From Marinobacter sp. ELB17 (lineage in GTDB: Bacteria > Pseudomonadota > Gammaproteobacteria > Pseudomonadales > Oleiphilaceae), in contig NZ_AAXY01000011.1 in NCBI RefSeq assembly GCF_000169375.1, positions 1-64,000 of the forward strand: DNA of 64,000 nt, in the 5' to 3' direction. The notes beneath the pieces are model-generated. The model was given only the letters and a program-made list of their open reading frames with translations, was not told where the DNA came from and searched no databases. This document shows, in pieces, positions 56,764 through 64,000 of this stretch (position 1 is the stretch's first letter; each line of letters starts with the position of its first letter). Made by a program: the position numbers and the translations under genes.

Positions 56764-57633
56764 ATGTCTAAGAGAAACGTTCCACCCTATCAAAGCGGTC
56801 GCGAGCTTGAAGCAAATTGGGTTGCCGGTTGGGCGCCACAACCGTTGCAAACTGGTGACTGGGTGTTGCGAGTAAGCGGCGATATGGTGCTGAAACCCGC
56901 CAACGGTTGGTTGCAGACGGTGGCCGCCGATGAGGTGGCTTCGCTGTCCGCCAGTGCGGTTTCGTTGGGCCAGTTCCAGGATCGGCCGCTGTTTGTGGTC
57001 AATCAGACAGACGGCGCCCTGGCAGGCCTGGAGCCATTGTTGCTGCGCGACGTGATTTTGCACACCGATGACGCCCCGGTAGCGCTGGTCAGCATCGCGG
57101 TGCAGCTAGCGCATTGGTGGCGCGACCAACGGTTCTGCGGACGCTGTGGCACGGCCACCGTCATTCACGCCCGCGAGCGCGCATGCTGGTGCCAAACTTG
57201 TGAAATACCCTGGTATCCGCGGGTTGCTCCCTGCGTGATTGTGGTTATTCGCCGCGGCGAGCGCATGCTGCTGGCGCGTTCGTCCCGCACGCGCAGGCCC
57301 ATGTACAGCCTGATTGCGGGCTTCGTTGAGCCCGGCGAAAGCCTGGAGCAAGCGGTGGCCCGCGAGGTTAAGGAAGAGACCGGTTTGCAGGTGTCCAATA
57401 TACGCTATCGGTTGTCACAGTCCTGGCCGTTTCCCCATCAGCTGATGGCCGGGTTTTTTGCTGACTATGAAAGTGGCGAGCTGGTTTTGCAGCAGGATGA
57501 GTTGGCAGACGCAGGCTGGTTTGTGCCAGATCACACGCCGCCAATACCGCCATTAACCACTATTTCCGGGCAGTTGATTCATGATATGGCTGAGGAAATT
57601 CTGGCGGACATTGCGGGCGGGGCGAATCGGTGA
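56764..57633 (+). CDS. nudC: NAD+ diphosphatase/mRNA NAD-decapping hydrolase
   Basis: Nudix hydrolase that cleaves NAD(H) and removes NAD caps from RNA. I chose the ATG at 56764 (289 aa); a GTG 9 codons upstream has no ribosome site. Zinc-binding cysteines lie in CGRCGTATVIHARERACWCQTC (split over about 121-142; C-x2-C twice). The Nudix box GFVEPGESLEQAVAREVKEETG is complete. The NudC-specific SQSWPFPHQLM motif follows. Its stop overlaps the murI GTG start. Confidence 0.94.
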   Translation: MSKRNVPPYQSGRELEANWVAGWAPQPLQTGDWVLRVSGDMVLKPANGWLQTVAADEVASLSASAVSLGQFQDRPLFVVNQTDGALAGLEPLLLRDVILHTDDAPVALVSIAVQLAHWWRDQRFCGRCGTATVIHARERACWCQTCEIPWYPRVAPCVIVVIRRGERMLLARSSRTRRPMYSLIAGFVEPGESLEQAVAREVKEETGLQVSNIRYRLSQSWPFPHQLMAGFFADYESGELVLQQDELADAGWFVPDHTPPIPPLTTISGQLIHDMAEEILADIAGGANR

Positions 57634-58472
57634 ACGAAGCGTCGCTCCCCAGTGTGCTGGTGTTTGATTCGGGTGTAGGCGGGCTCAGCGTGGCTGCCAG
57701 CATTCGACGCCGGTGCCCGCATTTGCCTCTGGTGTATCTGGCGGACAACGCAGGGTTTCCCTATGGCGACAAACCCGAAGAGGAGGTTACCAGGCGCACC
57801 TGCAACCTGGTAACCAGCGCTCTGTCGCAGTTTGATTGCCAGATTGTGGTTTTAGCCTGCAACACTGCCAGTACAGTGGCGTTGCCCGCGTTGCGTCAAT
57901 GTGTATCGGAGGCGGTTGTGGGTGTTGTGCCAGCCATCAAACCGGCGGCGGCGATCAGTGTTAATCGCCGCATCGGGATACTGGCTACGCCGGCCACGGT
58001 GGCAAGGTCGTATCTGGATCAGCTGATTGCGGATTACGCAGCTGACTGCCAGGTGAGTCGTATTGGGCACCCAAGTCTGGTGCATTGGGCGGAGGGGCTG
58101 GCGCGGGGCGAGCCCGTGCCGCAGTCTCGGCTGGCTGAGATTCTGGTTCCGTTTGAGCTCGCAGGGGTAGACACGGTGGTACTGGGTTGCACGCATTATC
58201 CACTGCTGCTACCTGCCTTGAAGCAGGCAGCACCCGGTGTGCGGTTTTGGGTCGACAGTGGTGATGCCATCGCGCGCAGGGTAGAGCAGTTGCTCGCCTT
58301 CTTAAAGTCGGCGCAACCGCAAGCGCTCACATCGCGGCTGCAGCCGGGCATGCCGCCAAAGCCTTTGCAGCAGGCGTTGTTCAGCGCGTCTGCGCCGCCC
58401 GGAATAGAATGTTTCATGACCGGCCTGGGCCTTGCTCCCGGTGCTATAGTGGGTTTTTGGGGCCATATTTAA
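57630..58472 (+). CDS. murI: Glutamate racemase
   Basis: Makes D-glutamate for peptidoglycan. 280 residues. The two catalytic cysteines are C77 in LACNTAS and the one in LGCTHYPLL near residue 189. VFDSGVGGLSV opens the first domain. It starts with GTG within GTGA, coupled to nudC. Confidence 0.95.
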   Translation: MNEASLPSVLVFDSGVGGLSVAASIRRRCPHLPLVYLADNAGFPYGDKPEEEVTRRTCNLVTSALSQFDCQIVVLACNTASTVALPALRQCVSEAVVGVVPAIKPAAAISVNRRIGILATPATVARSYLDQLIADYAADCQVSRIGHPSLVHWAEGLARGEPVPQSRLAEILVPFELAGVDTVVLGCTHYPLLLPALKQAAPGVRFWVDSGDAIARRVEQLLAFLKSAQPQALTSRLQPGMPPKPLQQALFSASAPPGIECFMTGLGLAPGAIVGFWGHI

Positions 58473-58572
58473 AGCCGACGTAAGCTCGCAATTTGTCGTC
58501 TTGTTAGCGTCATTTTTCGCAACTTTGCCACACGTTCACGTTAATTAGTACGTTCGTCTAATTCAACAAAAG

Positions 58573-58633
58573 GCCATCGGCGTGGTGAACTGTAGTGAAA
58601 TATGGGCATCCCGATGGCGGGCCGTTAGGCCCG
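58573..58633 (+). repeat. Inverted repeats in the acs leader
   Basis: An 8-bp inverted repeat (58573-58580 and 58611-58618) encloses 30 nt. It is followed directly by a 6-bp hairpin (58618-58623/58628-58633, loop GTTA). They lie 56 nt before the acs start and may be operators or RNA structure. Confidence 0.5.
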
Positions 58634-58688
58634 TTCGCTCTGAATTTAAAAACCATAATGACAATAGACCAGGAAAAAGGGGAGCAGC

Positions 58689-60635
58689 ATGACTGATAAG
58701 CAGGTGTATCCGGTAACCCCGGAAGTGGCAAAACACGCGCTGATTAATAAAGACCAGTACCAGGCGATGTACAAGCAGTCCATCGAAAACCCAGATCAGT
58801 TCTGGGCCGAGCATGGCAAGCGCGTAGACTGGATCAAGCCGTTTACCAAGGTCAAAAACACCACTTATGATTACGATGCGTTGTCCATCAAATGGTTTGA
58901 AGATGGCGAGCTGAACGCTTCTGTCAACTGCCTGGACCGCCATCTGGAAAGCCGTGGTGACCAGACCGCCATCATTTTTGAAGGCGATGACCCGTCGGAC
59001 TCCCGCAACGTCAGCTACCGCGAACTGCACGAGCAAGTGTGCAAATTTGCCAACGTGCTGAGAAGCCAGGGGGTTAAAAAAGGCGATGTTGTCACCATTT
59101 ACATGCCGATGATCGTCGAAACCGCCGTGGTTATGTTGGCGTGTACCCGTATTGGCGCTATCCATTCGGTGGTCTTTGGCGGCTTTTCACCAGAAGCACT
59201 TGGCTCCCGAGTGGTTAACGGCAAATCCAACATCGTGATTACCGCCGATGAAGGCCTTCGCGCCGGCCGCAAAATTCCGCTTAAAAAGAACGTCGACGCG
59301 GCGCTTAAAAACGACGATCACCACACGGTAAAAACCGTTATTGTGGTCACTCGTACCGGCGGCGATATTGCTTGGACAGAAAGCCGCGACCAGCGCTACG
59401 AAGACCTGATGGCCAATGCTTCGGCAGACTGCGAGCCCGAGCCCATGAACGCCGAAGACCCGCTGTTCATGCTGTACACCTCCGGTTCTACCGGCGAGCC
59501 CAAGGGTGTGTTGCACACCACCGGTGGCTACTTGGTGTACGCCTCCATGACCCACCAATACATTTTTGATTATCACGATGGTGATGTGTACTGGTGCACC
59601 GCCGACTTCGGTTGGGTTACCGGGCACAGTTATATTCTGTATGGCCCCTTGGTCAACGGCGCCACTACGCTGCTGTTTGAAGGTGTGCCCAACTACCCGG
59701 ACAGCTCGCGCATGGGCCAGGTGGTCGACAAGCACCAGGTGAACATCCTGTACACCGCGCCCACAGCCATTCGAGCACTGATGGCCCAAGGCGAAAGTTG
59801 CATGGATGGCACCAACCGCAGCAGCCTGAGAATTTTGGGTTCGGTAGGTGAACCCATCAACCCTGAAGCCTGGAAGTGGTACCACCGGGTCATGGGCAAT
59901 GGCGAATGCCCGATTGTTGATACCTGGTGGCAAACCGAAACCGGCGGTATCCTGATCTCCCCTCTGCCGGGCGCTACCGATTTGAAACCGGGCTCTGCGA
60001 CCGTGCCATTCTTCGGTGTTCAGCCGGCCCTGGTAGACGCCGAAGGCACGTTGCTGGAAGGCGAAGCCGAAGGCAATCTGGTGATTATGGACAGCTGGCC
60101 CGGGCAGATGCGAACCATTTATGGCGACCATGAACGTTTCATTCAGACCTACTTCAGCGCTTACAAAGGCATGTACTTTACCGGTGACGGTGCCCGCCGT
60201 GACGCCGATGGTGACTACTGGATTACCGGCAGGGTTGACGACGTGCTGAACGTATCTGGCCACCGCCTTGGGACCGCTGAGGTGGAAAGTGCCATGGTGT
60301 CCCATCCGAAAGTAGCGGAAGCGGCGGTGGTAGGTTATCCCCATGACATCAAAGGGCAAGGCATCTACGTGTATGTTACGTTGATGCAGGGCGAAGAGCC
60401 GACCGACGAGTTGAAAAAAGAGCTGGTACAATGGGTGCGCAAAGAAATTGGCCCTATTGCCTCCCCGGACGTTATTCAGTGGGCAACGGGCTTGCCAAAA
60501 ACCCGTTCAGGCAAGATTATGCGCCGCATTTTGCGTAAAATTGCTGCCAACGAGTACGATCAGTTGGGAGACACGTCTACACTGGCCGACCCGGGCGTCG
60601 TCGATGATCTGATCAGCAGCCGTCAGTCAAAGTAG
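58689..60635 (+). CDS. acs: Acetyl-CoA synthetase (AMP-forming)
   Basis: Activates acetate to acetyl-CoA through acetyl-AMP. 648 residues (E. coli 652). The P-loop-like A3 motif is [16 protein letters not shown] (about 257-272), and the A5 core WWQTETGGI lies near 415. The regulatory lysine K609 in [10 protein letters not shown] is the known acetylation site. The 216-nt leader has inverted repeats, and a LuxR-type regulator follows, so transcription is probably tuned to acetate or carbon state. Confidence 0.96.
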   Translation: MTDKQVYPVTPEVAKHALINKDQYQAMYKQSIENPDQFWAEHGKRVDWIKPFTKVKNTTYDYDALSIKWFEDGELNASVNCLDRHLESRGDQTAIIFEGDDPSDSRNVSYRELHEQVCKFANVLRSQGVKKGDVVTIYMPMIVETAVVMLACTRIGAIHSVVFGGFSPEALGSRVVNGKSNIVITADEGLRAGRKIPLKKNVDAALKNDDHHTVKTVIVVTRTGGDIAWTESRDQRYEDLMANASADCEPEPMNAEDPLFMLYTSGSTGEPKGVLHTTGGYLVYASMTHQYIFDYHDGDVYWCTADFGWVTGHSYILYGPLVNGATTLLFEGVPNYPDSSRMGQVVDKHQVNILYTAPTAIRALMAQGESCMDGTNRSSLRILGSVGEPINPEAWKWYHRVMGNGECPIVDTWWQTETGGILISPLPGATDLKPGSATVPFFGVQPALVDAEGTLLEGEAEGNLVIMDSWPGQMRTIYGDHERFIQTYFSAYKGMYFTGDGARRDADGDYWITGRVDDVLNVSGHRLGTAEVESAMVSHPKVAEAAVVGYPHDIKGQGIYVYVTLMQGEEPTDELKKELVQWVRKEIGPIASPDVIQWATGLPKTRSGKIMRRILRKIAANEYDQLGDTSTLADPGVVDDLISSRQSK

Positions 60636-60650
60636 CCGTTAGTCAAAGTA
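60619..60650 (+). repeat. 16-bp tandem duplication over the acs stop
   Basis: Units 60619-60634 (GCCGTCAGTCAAAGTA) and 60635-60650 (GCCGTTAGTCAAAGTA) differ at one base. The acs stop codon TAG spans the junction. Confidence 0.85.
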
Positions 60651-60690
60651 ATCGCTCGGCAAGCGCCGGCACCGTCAAGGATACAGTGGA

Positions 60691-61356
60691 ATGGCACAAA
60701 CAATTATTGTCGCGGACGATCACCCACTGTTTCGGGCAGCATTGAAGCAGGCGGTGAACCAGGCAGTACCCGACGCTCTTACCGTAGAGGTTGACAGCAT
60801 CAAGGCGCTGCAAGCGGCGATAGAGGCTCACCCGGATGCCGATTTGGTGTTACTGGATCTGAACATGCCGGGTGCTCACGGCTTCTCTGGGCTGGTTTTC
60901 ATGCGCGGGCAGTATCCTGGCTTGCCGGTGGTGGTGGTGTCGGGTTCGGAGCAGTTGCAGGTAGTGCGTCGTTCAATCGACTATGGAGCGTCTGGCTTCA
61001 TTCCGAAATCGGCGCCGCTGCCCACCATCACCAAGGCCATTCAGGACGTACTGCAGGGTGATGTATGGTTGCCTGAGGGCGCCGCGGATAAAATTGAACG
61101 CATGCATTCAGATGCCACCGATTTTTCCGAGAAACTGGCGTCACTCACACCACAGCAGTTTCGTGTTTTGGGTATGTTGGCCGAAGGCCTGTTGAATAAG
61201 CAGATCGCTTACGATCTGGATGTGTCTGAAGCCACGATCAAAGCCCACATTACGGCGGTTTTCCGCAAACTGGGTGTGCGTAATCGCACCCAGGCTGTGA
61301 TTGCCATTCAGCAGATGGAGATTGACCCGTCGGAGCAGTCGCTCTCGGGCAGCTAA
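60691..61356 (+). CDS. LuxR/NarL-type response regulator next to acs
   Basis: 221 residues: receiver domain (1-120) with D9-D10, phosphoacceptor D56 (LLDLNMPG) and a conserved lysine near 108, then a LuxR-type helix-turn-helix (about 150-210, LTPQQFRVLGMLAEGLLNKQ and SEATIKAHITAVFRKLGV). It resembles CrbR/ErdR-type regulators that activate acs in Vibrio and Pseudomonas. The cognate kinase (CrbS) is not in the window. It starts 55 nt after acs and is followed by a terminator. Confidence 0.88.
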   Translation: MAQTIIVADDHPLFRAALKQAVNQAVPDALTVEVDSIKALQAAIEAHPDADLVLLDLNMPGAHGFSGLVFMRGQYPGLPVVVVSGSEQLQVVRRSIDYGASGFIPKSAPLPTITKAIQDVLQGDVWLPEGAADKIERMHSDATDFSEKLASLTPQQFRVLGMLAEGLLNKQIAYDLDVSEATIKAHITAVFRKLGVRNRTQAVIAIQQMEIDPSEQSLSGS

Positions 61357-61376
61357 CCTAAAATGGGTAACAAAAG

Positions 61377-61410
61377 GCCGACGTGCTGCCATAGCCGTCG
61401 GCTTTTTTGT
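61377..61410 (+). terminator. Intrinsic terminator after the acs-linked regulator
   Basis: 7-bp G+C stem (61377-61383 and 61396-61402, 12-nt loop) followed by TTTTTTGTTTC. A second, opposite gene ends at 61441. Confidence 0.88.
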
Positions 61411-61440
61411 TTCTTTTTGTTTTTGTTCGGCGCCGTATTT

Positions 61441-62424
61441 TCAACCTTTGGCAGCGTAGCCCAATCCTTTGTCAACGCGATTGAACACCTCTTTATTCTG
61501 GTGCCAGCGATCAAAGTTCTGCAGGAACTGATCCACCAGAGCTCGCCGCCAGCCAATAAAATCGCCGGCCATATGGGCCGTCATGATCACATTTTCCCGA
61601 TCCCATAGCGGATGGTCGGCCGGCAGGGGTTCTTCTTCAAACACGTCCAACGCGGCACCGGCAATCTGGCCCTGTTCGAGAGCGGCGATCAGGTCATCGG
61701 TTTTAACAATCGGGCCGCGACCAATGTTGATCAGGCGTGCTTCCTTGCGCATCGCGGCAAAGGCGACGCTGTCAAAAAGGCCCTCGGTCTGTGGTGTCAG
61801 CGGTGCCGCAATGACCACGTAGTCAGCTTTGCCAAGTTGCTCATGGAGCTGATCGTTGGCGTGTACCGCAACGAAGTCTGCATCTTGCGGGCGGGCGCTG
61901 CGGGCGATGCCATGGGGGTTCATGCCAATGGCCTTCGTTAGGCGGGCAATTTGTCGACCGATGGAGCCGGCACCCACCACCAGCACGTGTTTGCCTTCTG
62001 CTCTTTCCGTGTCGCGGTGCTGCCAGCGATGCGCTGACTGAAATCGCAATGATGCCGGAAAATCCTTGGCAAACATGAGGATGGTACACAATACATACTC
62101 GGCAATCGTGCGATCGAAAATACCGCGGGCGTTGGTGACCATCACCTTGCTGCTCACCAGCGCCGGGAACATCAGCGCATCCACGCCGGCGCTGGTGGCG
62201 TGAATCCAACGCAGCTCATCGGCGCAGTGCCAGGCGGCTTCCAGCGCTTCTGTACGAAAATCAGTGACCAACAGCACCGAGGTCCCGGGCAGGGTATTTT
62301 TCAGGGTTTTCTCGTCCCAGGCGTGACGTATTTCTACTCGCGACCGCAAAGCATGTAATCCCTCGGGTTGCGGATCACCGGGCGCAGTCAGAATGGTAAT
62401 CACCGGTTTTTTCTGTGTGGCCAT
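61441..62424 (-). CDS. D-2-hydroxyacid dehydrogenase
   Basis: NAD(P)-dependent reductase of the 2-hydroxyacid family. 327 residues. The Rossmann motif VVGAGSIGRQIA is near 149-160. The catalytic Arg is in INIGRGPIV, Glu in DVFEEEPLP and His in MTAHMAG. The family covers glyoxylate/hydroxypyruvate reductases and lactate-type enzymes, and the substrate cannot be read from the sequence. It is divergent from the aminotransferase across a 182-nt gap, suggesting shared regulation. Confidence 0.9.
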   Translation of the reverse strand: MATQKKPVITILTAPGDPQPEGLHALRSRVEIRHAWDEKTLKNTLPGTSVLLVTDFRTEALEAAWHCADELRWIHATSAGVDALMFPALVSSKVMVTNARGIFDRTIAEYVLCTILMFAKDFPASLRFQSAHRWQHRDTERAEGKHVLVVGAGSIGRQIARLTKAIGMNPHGIARSARPQDADFVAVHANDQLHEQLGKADYVVIAAPLTPQTEGLFDSVAFAAMRKEARLINIGRGPIVKTDDLIAALEQGQIAGAALDVFEEEPLPADHPLWDRENVIMTAHMAGDFIGWRRALVDQFLQNFDRWHQNKEVFNRVDKGLGYAAKG

Positions 62425-62606
62425 GAGTGTTTTTTCCCTTGAGCCCTGGGGCTTGAATGGATTAGCGAGTGTGCTTACAGTCTGGACAGCACATGGGCTG
62501 GGGTCAACCTGCAGATGCGTGCTTGTAGAGCCTGCGTAACGAGACTAACCTGCAGTTTCAGCGGAACTTTCCGTCTCACCTCGTCGCAGCTTGTAGGAGT
62601 TAATTT

Positions 62607-63833
62607 ATGGTGGCGTCCGCCAACCACGAAAGCAGCCAGGCCAAAAGCAGAACCGTCAAATATCGCAAAACCAAAGCCAGCTGGAACCCTGCTATGCAGG
62701 CGGTTCCCGTACCTGGTATCCGTCGTATGGTGAATCTGGCGGCCACCATGAAAGACGTGATTCATCTGTCCATTGGTCAGCCTGACTTGCCCACGCCAAA
62801 GCATATTATTGATGCCTATGTGGATGCTCTTCACGCAGGCCAAACCGGCTATACCATGGATGCGGGCCTACCAGAATTGGTAATAGCTCTGCGCGATTAT
62901 TACAGCAAACGTTACAACCGCAAGCTTACTCGCGACAACATCCTGGTAACCAATGGCGCCACCGAGGCTATGTACCTGGCCATAGCTGCAACCGCCGCAC
63001 CCGGGCGTCAGTTTCTGGTTACAGATCCGTCTTTTCTGCTGTACGCGCCGCTAATCCGCATGAACGGTGGTGAGGTGAAATATGTGCCGACTCACGTGGA
63101 AAACAACCACCAGTTAGATCCGAACGACGTTATCCGAGCGATTGGGCCGCGCACCTACGCGCTGATTCTGAATAATCCGAATAACCCCACCGGAGCGGTG
63201 TATCCGCGTTCAACCGTGGAAGCCATTCTAGAGGAGTGTGCTTACCGCGGAGTTCAGGTATACGCGGATGAGGTGTACGACCACTTTATTTTTGATGACG
63301 ACAAATTTGCCAGCGTGCTCAATTGCGCGGTGGATCTAGACAACATCATGTGCATCAGCAGTTTTTCCAAGACCTATAGTATGGCGGGGTTGAGGGTAGG
63401 CTGGGTGATTTCCAGTCAGGCGGCCATCAAGTCGCTGCGGCGCTATCACATGTTTACGACGTCAGTGGCGAACACGCCGGCGCAGTTCGCCGGTGTTGCG
63501 GCACTGAACGGCGATCAGCAATGCGTGACCGACATGTTGAATATTTATCGCGAGCGCCGCGACAAAATTGTGGACCTGATTGCGCAAACCCCACACCTGA
63601 ACGGCTATAAACCGGGCGGTGCGTTTTTTGCGTTTCCAGACTTGCCCCCCCATGTGGATGGTACGGATCTGGCGCTGCGGATGCTGAAAGAAACGGGCGT
63701 GTGCGTGGTGCCGGGAGACTCCTTTGGTGAGGGTTGCACCAATGCCCTGCGTTTCAGTTTTTCCACCACCTGCGAGAAACTGGATGCGGCGTTTGACCGC
63801 ATCATTCCGTGGATGGCCAAGCAGAACTTATAA
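62607..63833 (+). CDS. Class I/II PLP-dependent aminotransferase
   Basis: 408 residues. The PLP lysine is K255 (SSFSKTYSMAGLRVGW). NNPNNPTGAVYP (189-200) and YADEVYDHF (219-227) are the standard cofactor-binding segments, and the C-terminal arginine is in ALRFSFS. It resembles the aspartate/aromatic aminotransferase group; the specific substrate is uncertain. The N-terminal 30 residues are basic and serine-rich, longer than typical. TAGGAG precedes the ATG. Confidence 0.9.
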   Translation: MVASANHESSQAKSRTVKYRKTKASWNPAMQAVPVPGIRRMVNLAATMKDVIHLSIGQPDLPTPKHIIDAYVDALHAGQTGYTMDAGLPELVIALRDYYSKRYNRKLTRDNILVTNGATEAMYLAIAATAAPGRQFLVTDPSFLLYAPLIRMNGGEVKYVPTHVENNHQLDPNDVIRAIGPRTYALILNNPNNPTGAVYPRSTVEAILEECAYRGVQVYADEVYDHFIFDDDKFASVLNCAVDLDNIMCISSFSKTYSMAGLRVGWVISSQAAIKSLRRYHMFTTSVANTPAQFAGVAALNGDQQCVTDMLNIYRERRDKIVDLIAQTPHLNGYKPGGAFFAFPDLPPHVDGTDLALRMLKETGVCVVPGDSFGEGCTNALRFSFSTTCEKLDAAFDRIIPWMAKQNL

Positions 63834-63860
63834 TCAATCTGACAATAGCCAGCCAATAAG

Positions 63861-63885
63861 GCCAAGCGGGCCTTGCCCGCTTGGC
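63861..63885 (+). terminator. Terminator-like hairpin after the aminotransferase gene
   Basis: Perfect 10-bp inverted repeat (63861-63870 and 63876-63885, loop CCTTG) just past the stop. No T-tract follows, so it may act as a processing or Rho-assisted site. Confidence 0.55.
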
Positions 63886-63929
63886 AGCCGTGGGTCAGGA
63901 TAGAGTCCGAGCCCACGGAGGCAACACTG

Positions 63930-64000
63930 ATGATCGGATTTTTGAACACCATACGCTGTTTGAGTATTCTCTTGCTGGCCGTTCTGGCCAGTGGTTGCGC
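63930..64000 (+). CDS. Lipoprotein, N-terminal fragment cut by the window edge
   Basis: Only the first 23 codons are present. They encode a lipoprotein signal: MIGFLNTIR, a hydrophobic core and LASGC, where the cysteine at residue 23 would be lipidated. GGAGG lies 8 nt before the ATG, supporting it as a real gene. The function cannot be judged. Confidence 0.6.
   Translation, partial: MIGFLNTIRCLSILLLAVLASGC

Noticed and set aside
59187..60431. A 414-codon open frame antisense to acs
   Set aside because: Long, but exactly complementary to well-conserved acs coding DNA and without recognisable motifs.

Overview
This 64 kb window looks like chromosomal DNA of a marine gammaproteobacterium close to Marinobacter or Pseudomonas. 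I infer this from gene order and protein type, since no database search was possible. The supporting blocks are gacS-cysM-rlmD-relA-mazG, nadB divergent from rpoE(algU)-mucA-mucB-rseC-mucD, lepA-lepB-DUF4845-rnc-era-recO-pdxJ, prfB-lysS, zapG divergent from zapE, an MvaT-type xenogeneic silencer and an RfaH. Coding density is high. I found no tRNA, rRNA, CRISPR array, IS element or prophage.

Layout: 0.1-6.4 kb holds hisD, hisC, a Nif3-like gene, zapG/zapE and a thiolase. 6.4-8.5 kb holds comEA, a previously unannotated GGA-rich RNA of the CsrB/RsmZ type with a GacA-type upstream site, and a metallo-beta-lactamase/beta-CASP protein. 8.7-13.6 kb holds rfaH, mvaT, a PAS-GGDEF cyclase paired with a REC-CheC/CheX protein, and sbcB. 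13.6-19.3 kb holds a TPR/methyltransferase-like protein, prfB (with its programmed +1 frameshift), lysS and ung. 19.3-23.5 kb is the accessory island: a PAAR-Tle1 (DUF2235) effector, a DUF2931 putative immunity lipoprotein, and a 1.2 kb tandem duplication of the effector 3' end plus the immunity gene. 23.7-28.1 kb holds an HDOD protein, ygfZ, ygfX-sdhE and nadB. 28.2-38.9 kb holds the sigma-E/AlgU operon followed by the lepA-to-pdxJ block. 38.9-50.1 kb holds gacS, cysM, rlmD, relA, mazG and ppc. 50.2-58.5 kb holds a YbaK-HDOD fusion, adk, tsaB, rsmJ, plsB, nudC and murI. 58.7-64 kb holds acs, an acs-linked LuxR-type regulator, a D-2-hydroxyacid dehydrogenase, an aminotransferase and the start of a lipoprotein.

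The most interesting theme is a possible Gac/Rsm circuit contained in one window: the sensor kinase GacS (38.9-41.8 kb), a candidate Rsm RNA with a GacA-like palindrome (6.8-7.1 kb), and a putative downstream target. The PAAR-Tle1 mRNA leader carries a GGA in the loop of an 8-bp hairpin and two more GGA motifs at its ribosome binding site. The effector/immunity locus carries a tandem duplication that has produced a headless effector fragment, with a start codon made at the junction, and a second, diverged immunity gene. Several gene borders (lepA/lepB, era/recO, rlmD/relA, after acs) also carry 15-23 bp tandem duplications over the stop or start codon.
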